Source: Colocasia esculenta
Lineage: Eukaryota; Streptophyta; Magnoliopsida; Alismatales; Araceae
Reading direction: 5' to 3'
NCBI GenBank assembly: GCA_014218235.1
Contig: CM024755.1
Location: forward strand, 76,740,631 to 76,804,630
DNA: 64,000 nt
This document shows positions 56,427 to 64,000 of the stretch, in pieces. A program made the translations under genes and the position numbers. The first letter of the stretch is position 1. Each line of letters begins with the position of its first letter. Below the pieces are notes generated by a model, which worked only from the letters and a program-made list of their open reading frames with translations, had not been told where the DNA came from and ran no database searches.

Positions 56427-59272
56427 TTACTCTTGAAGGGGTACAGGGAGATAGAAAGTGGGAGAAAGAAGAGAGGCATGCCGGGAAATAAGTTCCCAAG
56501 CCTTAATCTCCTGTTCTTCAAACAATTGTTGGAAGATGCCAGAATCTATAGTGAAGGATACACCCATCTCAGGACGCATGCACTCAATGTAAAGCTGTCG
56601 TTGATCTTCTAAGAAACGCACATACTGATCCTTATCAAGGGTGAACCTGAAATGGCTGGACTTCCCAAAACTGGCATGCTGAAGAAAGTGAGCAATGTTA
56701 ACAGGATAGAAGAGCTGATGATCCTTCAGGTCTTTTAGCAAGGAAATAAAAGCTGAGTAGCGCGCAGCCCATTGCACAAACAGTTCCTAAACTGGATTGA
56801 TGGAATTCAAGTCTAGGAAAGCTTCAGCAGAGAGAGGTGGCTTGCCTGCTCGGACCAAGGAGTTGTTCAAGGATTCCAACTGGAGAGAAGATTGATTGTA
56901 GTGCTTCTCCCAATCTGTGGGAGAGAGTCTCTCACATTCAGATGTCAAAGGAGCAAGCACTGCAGAAGAAATGTGGCCCAGATGATATTCGCGAAAGATA
57001 AACCTTTGAAAGGAGGGAAGGCGACTCTGCTGAGCTGAGATTCTCCCCATGACTCTGGCAAATCTTTCAAAGGCATGAGAGCCAACGGAGGAATCCAAGA
57101 CCAAGGAGTGTAACTTCGGAAGAAATACTACTTCAGGTATCTGCAGAGTGGTGAAGTCCACTGGGAAGGGGCAATTAATGGGACTTTCAGATTGAAGAGT
57201 AGCAAGAGCCCCATGGAATTGGCCAAACTTAACTTCGGGTAGCTTTTGTAGATAACGAAAATCATTGTAAAGCTAGAAGCACCTGGTGATTCTGATTTCT
57301 TTGAGAATAAAAGGGCCCCAGAGAGGTTGGTGATGAAATACAAACCATTCAGAAAGGGTGAGAGGATGATCCTGTCGAGAGGTGCTGTCTGATCTGGCAA
57401 GAAGATACTTGTTGTAGACAGTCTTATGCCCTTTGGCCCATTGATCTTCAGTCTTGCATTCTGCCAATTGGAAGATTTTGAGTTGGTCGGCTTTGGAAAG
57501 GTGGCAGTAGGGAAATAAAATGTTAAGGTGATCAGTAAGATTGAGAAAAGGAATGCCAAAAAGGTTGGCGAGAACACATTTTTGGAGATATTCACAGTAA
57601 ATTGGTCTCCTTCAATTTTCAACTGTGAGGGAGTACCAAAGAGGAGGAAACATGGGTTCAAAGGAAAGAGCAAGAGTCTTTGAAATTTTCCTCTTTTTAG
57701 AAACAGGACTAGAAGAGTCAGTCCTGTGAACATGTGAAGCAACTGCCAGGATTGAGATGAGTGTGGTTCGTTCCAACTCATCCTCAAATTTATTTTGAAA
57801 AACACTGCAGGTCGTGGATCAGTTGGAGTAATTGTAACAGATGTAGGTGGAATAGGAGGATGAAGGAATGATTTAGGAGAAAGAATAGTGGATGGCTCGG
57901 CTGATGAGGGACCAGATGATGAAGAGGCTCCAGCTGATGAAGAAACTGGAGGATTGATAACAACGGAAGGAGAGGGAGAAATGGATGTGGAAATGGTAGT
58001 GGGCATGATAGGAGATGAATAAGGCTCAGAGGGAAAAGGTGCTGGAGATGAGATGGTTCTTGGTGCAGGTTGTTTGAAGGTAGGTGGAGCTGGCGGGGCT
58101 GTGGAAGAAGAAGGTGGTGAGGGAGGGTCTGGTGTTGCAAGAGATGAAGACTCATGGGCTTCGGGAGCAACGGCAGACTCAACTACACTTGGATCCACAC
58201 CTTCAGAGATCAATGGCCTTGGTGGCCCAACCACAACTTCAGATGGCCCTGATGGCCCCAGCTTCTCAACTCCACAAGATCCCGCTGTAGGTATTAAATT
58301 CTCATCATTTTGTGGCCCAGATGGCCCTGTTGATGCCTCTAGAAACTGCCCTGATGATCCTGCATTTTCTTCTGCTGGCCTTGGCCCTGATGGCCTTGCA
58401 TTACTAACTGGTTCATCATGAGAGAGATCTGGAGGGGCAGAGGTGGTCTGCACCCTTGAAGAGTTGAGCTTCTTGACACTATCAAACTCACCTTTCATCC
58501 ATCTGCATAACTGCTTGAACATTCTAAAATCATCTCTCAAGCTATGAACTTCAGTGGACACAGTTCCAAGTTCATTTGATACAGAAGTTTGGCTGATAGA
58601 GATGGACTGAATATCTGATTGCATAGATGAGATGGATTTGCCTTGCTCAATCAACCTTTTGATGACAGGATTCAAATTGACTTTCAGCTGTTTCTTCTTT
58701 GACCTTCGTTGAGCTACTCGTTTCCCTTTTTGGCTTGCCCTTGCAATGGGCTCCACAAAATCAGCATGTTCCTCAATGAATTGATCATTGATAGAAATAT
58801 TTTCAGTGTGCTCCCCTTGAGGTGAATGGGAGCTTCCTCCACAATGATTTCCTCAGTGTGGCCTGGAGCCACAGTTTCTGCCACTGAATCACCACCAATT
58901 TCTGACTCCTCCTGAGCACTTTGGATGGAGTCCAGCACATCCCTGAGTATAGTGGCTACTCGGGAAGAGGGAGGAGGATCCTCTGAACTATGGCCAACAG
59001 GCTCAAGGACCTCTGGAGGGATATCCTCAATTCTGCTGCTGGATACTGCAGCTGCTGCTGCTTCAGCTCTTTCAATTTGAGCTTCTACTGCTGCTGATGG
59101 TTCTGCTTCAACAGATGGTGTTGCTGCTACTCCTGGTTCTGCTGCTGCTTGAACTGCTTTCTGACCTTCTTGGGCTTCACCAATGATGGCTTCACCCTCA
59201 GCCACAGAAGTCTTTGTCCAAACTCCATTGACAACTGAAAAATCACTTTTCCTTAAATTTCTGGACCGGATT
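56427..59272 (-). pseudogene. C4 env-like ORF, 5'-truncated by the Tekay insertion
   Basis: A close copy of the C3 env-like ORF that is not interrupted by the Tat element, so it serves as the empty-site control. The N-terminal domain is missing: the sequence ends at GGATT (59268-59272) where the Tekay LTR starts. Breaks: a deletion of about 100 bp near 58823 relative to C3, a frameshift near 57808, and TAG at 56787-56789 (CAG in C3). The C-terminal end is LSPTFYLPVPLQE. The GPSGP region and basic heptad helices are conserved. Confidence 0.85.
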
Positions 59273-60518
59273 TGTCACGTCCCGAGAATTACGCAGCGGA
59301 TATTAATTGAATAAATAAAGTCGATATCCCGAGACGTGAACAGTCGGCAAATAAGCCTCTAGCTAGCACGCACTAAATGTATAACAACATACATCATCAT
59401 AGGGCCCAAATATTGAACTCAACTAATCTTTTATTCAATCTCAACTCATTGTGTTCTAAATGGATACTAGTACAGGACTAAGACTCAATAAAAAGGAATG
59501 TACATTTATTCCTCACTTCCTACTACATGAATCTAACACTCAAAGCAACCTACTATAGATAGACTCATGCTTGGAACGCTCTTCACTCGGATGCATTCCC
59601 ATCCTCGACTGAACTTCATAGTCACCTAGATTGGGTAAAAGTAGGGGATGAGCAAACTAGCCCAGTAGGATTTATATCTCAATGTGCGGGCAATGATATA
59701 AGTAATTAGCATTTTAGAACTAGGCAAGTACGATGAATGATATGCAAGTATGAATAAAACTCGTTAAAACATGATATATAAAACAAGCTAGAGAGAGTGA
59801 TTATGATAGAGTAAGATTGATGAACAATATGACAAGATAGAACTAGCAATAGATCACTTTGTACAAGCACGCAAGATTTCAATTGATGTCAAGAACGCAA
59901 GATATCACTAATTGCATTAAATGCAGGATGGCCATATCACGCAAGCAAGCAAGCAAGAATGTACGAGCACGATCAAGTAACACTAATCAGGCACGTAGAC
60001 ACTAATGTACACCGAGAAAAGATCCATCAAGAATGTACACTAGAACACGTGTATGTGGTTATTGTATTTATCATTCAACAAGCAAGCAAGACTCCCAGCG
60101 CAGATGCAACGCCAGTAATCATTATACCCCATGGTTAACAGTATATCTATGACTCGCCGTCATTGGGGCTAGATTGGAGCCCTTGGACACACGCCATGCC
60201 CTGTCAGCATCTCATGTAAATTTTTAAATGTAGATACCCACAGTCATTAATAATGGCCAATGAGAGTTTCAATAAGTAAGCATGTGTAATGTCATGTTCA
60301 TGATGAAGATGGGAGCAAGAAATATGTAATTGAACATGATTTCATGATAACAATGGTCAAGAGATAAATTCGGCAGCATAACGGTACGATTTGTACTTTA
60401 GTTAAATCTTTACATTAATGGCTTTAGTCTAGATGGTCAATCACACTCACGAGAACAAGAAGAGAAAGGAAGTGCACGCTATCTCCAGGGAACTTCAATG
60501 GTAGAACCAACTCGTCGG

Positions 60519-60536
60519 CCATGTGGGAATCCATGG
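60519..60536 (-). other. Short hairpin in the Tekay LTR (partner of 43768-43785)
   Basis: CCATG, loop TGGGAATC, CATGG. Followed on the plus strand by TTTACGGAGGCC and further similarity to the Tat leader (GGAATG). Confidence 0.5.
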
Positions 60537-61030
60537 TCAGAGGAGATTTACGGAGGCCTTGGTGAAAAAGGTCGCTAGTCTACCGATTCGGAATGACCGG
60601 TAGAGAGTTTCCAATTTCCCAAGAAAGGGCTGCCTAACAGTGCGAGTGTGTAGTGCGGTACGCATGTCTCAATTTTCAAACTTGCGGAAAACACTTAACA
60701 TGATAGCATGCAATGAAACCATGCATTTAACCACACGTGGGTTTGCAAGATTTAAAGATAATAATTATCATTTGAACGTGGAAGAATAGTAGGAGGATTA
60801 AATCACAAGAAGCATGAATGGATCATAACATTTAAGGAGCACTTAGAATAGCATTCATGTAATTTAAAGCTTTTAAATGGGTTTAACACTTTTTAAGCCA
60901 TTAAGATAACCACCATGCAATGATCAGTCCCAAAACGTGTGAATTACACCCTAAATATTACATTAACCAGACCTCGGGTATAGTGGTTAGGTTTACAAGA
61001 AAGTAAGTGAGATTAAATGGCAAATCCTGA

Positions 61031-61185
61031 GATCGCGACATGGCCATATAAGGAAGGCGACAGGGTCTCTCAGGCCGGGGTCAGATCACGACAGGCACAT
61101 AAGAGGAAGGAGACAGGGTCTTGTTAGGCCGGGGTCAGATCGCGACAGGCTCCTGTAAGGAAGGCGACGGGTTGGGACCAGAAGA
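61031..61185. repeat. 53-54-bp tandem repeat in the Tekay LTR
   Basis: Three units start at 61031, 61084 and 61138, each beginning GATC(G/A)CGACA and containing GGAAGG(C/A)GAC; the first two also share AGGCCGGGGTCA. Confidence 0.85.
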
Positions 61186-62876
61186 CGACACAGGGATGTG
61201 AGCATCGCGACGGGGATGTCAGATCAGGTAGCCGGATAGCGACAGAGCGCATGTCGCCTTGAGAAAGCGACAAGGGGGTGTCACAATCAAACCTCTAAAC
61301 GTGACCTATCGGGCCGTCACGTTCACAGGGTTCGTGCCTGACCCTGACAGAGCAAGGACAGTGCTTTGGATTGCGGACCAATCTTTCCTTCTTTTGACAC
61401 AAGGTTGTTCTAAAATAGAGAACAAATTGTACAATGCATGAAAAATAACGAAACTAGTTTTAAAACAACCTAGACATACAAGGGTACTTCCAGTAAATCG
61501 GAATTGGACAATAAGGATGGTTTCAATAGGTTTTGATCAAGTTGAATACAAGGTAAGACCAAGTGTAACCTGAAGACGTAGTTCCATGCAGCAACCCTAT
61601 TACCTCACTTATAACTCTCCAACTAATGACATTTAGACAAAATGTTCAACACAAAACCTGAAGAGGATAACTAGTAGAATAACTTTCATGTTATAAGTTT
61701 ACCCTAATTCGGTCTTGAATCACATGAAACATATGAAGAACAGGAAAAGCCCTAACAGTGCACGACTTTGAGAAAACGCTTATAATTCAAAATCTACTCA
61801 ATGAAATTCGATGAAACCAGAGGGCAATGAAAGCTAACTTGATGCTCTACACATTTGGTATAGGAGATGTTAAGATTTGGCCCGAGAAAACCTACCTCTT
61901 GGGTTGATGAAGTCTCGTTCTTCAGAAAACCCGTGTTCAGACCACTGTTTGTAGAACACCTAATACTCCGTGTATACTGCATGGAATTTGGGCATTCCAC
62001 TTGGGTTAGGAAGTAGACTCGACCCTCTTTCCAGGGGTATAAGCCTTGCATGATGGGATTTAGGTTTGGCCTACCTTTGATCGGCTTCAAGAGGGTGGTT
62101 TGTGCAGGTCGTAGCAGATGAACGGGGGAAGAAGATGAGCTTGGTATGCTTGATCTCCTACTCTTCAGCCACCAAGAGCTCCTCCACACGACCCCAGCAA
62201 GTTCTAAATTCGTCCCTATGGTTTGGGTGAAGAGTATTTAAGTAACCATGGTGTTTAGGAGTCCTATTGTAACTAGGAAAGAAGGGTTGCGGGATTGGCA
62301 TGTTGGTTTCCTATTTTTGATGATTTCTTCCTCCATTAGAGAGTCTTGGCCATCAAGCAACTTCCATGGATGGGTAGGCACGAATTTGGGTTGCTAAAAG
62401 TGCATGATTGCATCCCAATTAAACCCTAATTACCCCTTTTTAATTTCAGCTTATTTATGGTTACGAATTTCCATGCACTTTCTAGCTTTATTTGATTTTT
62501 GGGTCATATGTGATTCATTGACCCAATTATGATATTGGGTCATTAATATATAATGTTATAAGCCTTTCTAACATTTTTATTTAATTTATGATTGCGTCGT
62601 ATTTCCGTATTAACGGTTTTCCGACTTGTTTCCTTAATTCGGATAATTGGTCACCATGTGATGCTCACTTGGTTAATCGGATTTTTCATAGCATAACTTC
62701 TTTGTGGAACCCTTAAGAATAATGTGTGGGGTTGGTTTCCCATTTTCATGGATTTTTCCGATGTGATTTAGCACATATGATAATGATACGTATGTTTTAA
62801 ACACCTTGATATTATGGAAATTATTTATTTCCATTTATTCGAATTTTTATATAGTTAAAATTTTCGGGGTGCTACA

Positions 62877-62892
62877 CCCTCCCCCACTTAAG
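62877..62892 (-). other. Tekay polypurine tract
   Basis: AAGTGGGGGAGGG on the minus strand directly before the LTR start TGTAGC. Confidence 0.85.
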
Positions 62893-62924
62893 AGAATTTG
62901 GTCCCCAAATTCATGCATAGGAGA

Positions 62925-64000
62925 TTATTGTGCAAGTGAGGTGTACTTACTTGTGAATAGCTCCAGGTATCTTTTGCGCATTGCTTCCTCGGTTTCCCAC
63001 GTCTCGTCCTCATCCCTGCGTTGATTCCATCTAACCCTTACTAGTGGAATAACCTTGTTCCTTAGTTGGCGCAGTTCCCGGTCCACGATCTTAATTGGCT
63101 TCTCTTGATATGTTCCGTCGTTGTTGAATTCCAGAAGCTCATATTCTATGACGTGCCATGGATCTCGTACATACTTTTTCAACATGGATATGTGGAACAC
63201 ATTGTGTATTCCATCCATTTGTGGTGGTAAAGCGAGACGATATGCCACCTCGCCGACTCTCTCGAGGATTTCGAAAGGCCCGACAAACCTTGGTGACAAC
63301 TTGCCTTTAATGCCAAATCGTCGGATCCCACGGCCTGGGGACACTTTCAAGAATACATGTTCACCCACCTGAAATTCTAGGTCTCTTCTTCTATTATCTG
63401 CATATGCCTTTTGTCTTTGTTGCGCCACTGCCATTCTTTCTTTAATAAGCTTTACCTTCTCGGTTGTTTCCCTTATCATCTCTGGTCCTAACATTTGTTT
63501 TTCGCCAACTTCATACCAGCATATTGGAGATCGGCAACTTCTGCCATAAAGTGCTTCAAATGGTGCCATCTGAATGCTAGCTTGATAGCTATTATTGTAG
63601 GCGAACTCCACAAGAGGTAAGTGTTCATGCCAGCTACCTCCAAAATCTAGGACACATGCTCTAAGCATATCTTCAATCACCTGGTTGGTTCTCTCCGTCT
63701 GACCATCTGTCTGTGGATGGAAAGCCGTGCTAAAGTTTAGTTTAGATCCCAAGGAGTAATGCAGTCCTTTCCAAAAGTGGGATGTAAACCTAGGGTCTCT
63801 ATCAGACACGATAGACACCGGTACTCCATGTAATCGGACTATTTCCTTCACATACAATGCAGCCAGAACATCTACTGACCACTTATTCTTCACCGGCAAG
63901 AAGTGAGCCGACTTAGTTAAGCGGTCGACAATAACCCAGATACCATCGAACCCACCTCTAGATTTGGGTAGTCCGAAAATAAAGTCCATCCCTATACCTT
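62925..64000 (-). CDS. pol: Tekay-type integrase with chromodomain-like C terminus (partial)
   Basis: An open minus-strand frame from the window edge to the stop at 62925; the N-terminal part of pol is outside. Integrase core: MDFIFGLPKS (first Asp), VSDRDPRFTSHFW (second Asp), FHPQTDGQTERTNQ (Glu). Then GPF/Y-type SPRFVGPFEILERVGEVAY, HNVFHISMLKKYV and the C-terminal PLVRVRWNQRRDEDETWETE, which has the form of the chromodomain of Tekay/Del chromoviruses, thought to guide insertion to heterochromatin. No break is visible in the part seen. The ATG at 63989 is internal, not a start. Confidence 0.9.
   Translation of the reverse strand, partial: GIGMDFIFGLPKSRGGFDGIWVIVDRLTKSAHFLPVKNKWSVDVLAALYVKEIVRLHGVPVSIVSDRDPRFTSHFWKGLHYSLGSKLNFSTAFHPQTDGQTERTNQVIEDMLRACVLDFGGSWHEHLPLVEFAYNNSYQASIQMAPFEALYGRSCRSPICWYEVGEKQMLGPEMIRETTEKVKLIKERMAVAQQRQKAYADNRRRDLEFQVGEHVFLKVSPGRGIRRFGIKGKLSPRFVGPFEILERVGEVAYRLALPPQMDGIHNVFHISMLKKYVRDPWHVIEYELLEFNNDGTYQEKPIKIVDRELRQLRNKVIPLVRVRWNQRRDEDETWETEEAMRKRYLELFTSKYTSLAQ

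Larger units (their letters stand above)
59273..62876 (-). repeat. 3' LTR of a Tekay/Del-type Gypsy element
   Basis: On the minus strand the LTR begins TGTAGCACCCCG right after a polypurine tract and ends CGGGACGTGACA; the length is about 3.6 kb, usual for Tekay/Del elements. It lies downstream of an integrase with a chromodomain-like end. Inside are a ~53-bp GC-rich repeat (61031-61185) and the hairpin 60519-60536. The other LTR and TSD copy are outside the window. No gene is seen in it. Confidence 0.85.

Overview
The window is plant nuclear DNA made of nested LTR retrotransposons. Evidence is long LTRs with 5-bp target-site duplications, Met-tRNA-type primer sites, Copia and Ty3/Gypsy polyproteins, and captured plant-mobile-domain (PMD) genes with GT-AG introns. 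I see no unique-copy host gene, rRNA, tRNA gene or CRISPR. The lineages (SIRE/Maximus-type Copia, Tat/Ogre-type Gypsy, Tekay/Del-type chromovirus) fit a flowering plant, but I cannot name the species.

Nesting, oldest first. (1) A SIRE/Maximus-like Copia element on the minus strand (call it C3): one LTR at 54213-56234, gag and pol at 54147-49303, and a long env-like ORF from 48896 leftwards. The same LTR also follows a second env-like copy, C4, at 59272-56427, so two element bodies share one LTR. (2) A ~21 kb Tat-lineage Gypsy element (minus strand, 682-46176) sits inside the C3 env-like ORF with target duplication GTGCT/GTGTT; the C3 ORF therefore resumes at 681-1. Its LTRs are ~1.48 kb and about 97% alike by eye. 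(3) Two related Copia elements sit inside the Tat pol N-terminal coding region: C2 (plus strand, 25700-38572, TSD TGTGG, LTRs ~98% alike by eye) and C1 (minus strand, 14155-25461, TSD GTATT, LTRs nearly identical, intact pol). (4) A Tekay-type Gypsy element (minus strand) cuts C4 at 59272; only its 3' LTR (59273-62876) and the end of integrase (62925-64000) are in the window.

The Tat element, read on the minus strand after removing C1 and C2, is: 5' LTR 46176-44695, tRNA-Arg-like primer site, ~1.2 kb leader with short GC-rich stem-loops, gag, protease, a proline-rich repeat and possible intron, pol (20-residue repeats, RT, RNase H, second RNase H, integrase), an 8 kb 3' region, then 3' LTR 2166-682. 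The 3' region carries two plant-mobile-domain genes in the opposite (plus) orientation. One has seven exons with phase-0 introns and the other two. All ten premature stops I traced in the Tat sense and antisense genes are TAG.

Most promising for follow-up: the intron-bearing antisense PMD genes; a dispersed AATCGCG stem-loop family near the LTR TATA box, both antisense gene starts and the gag leader; a hairpin with apparent compensatory stem changes shared by the Tat leader and the Tekay LTR; and GTGTCGACAC palindrome clusters in C1 and C2.
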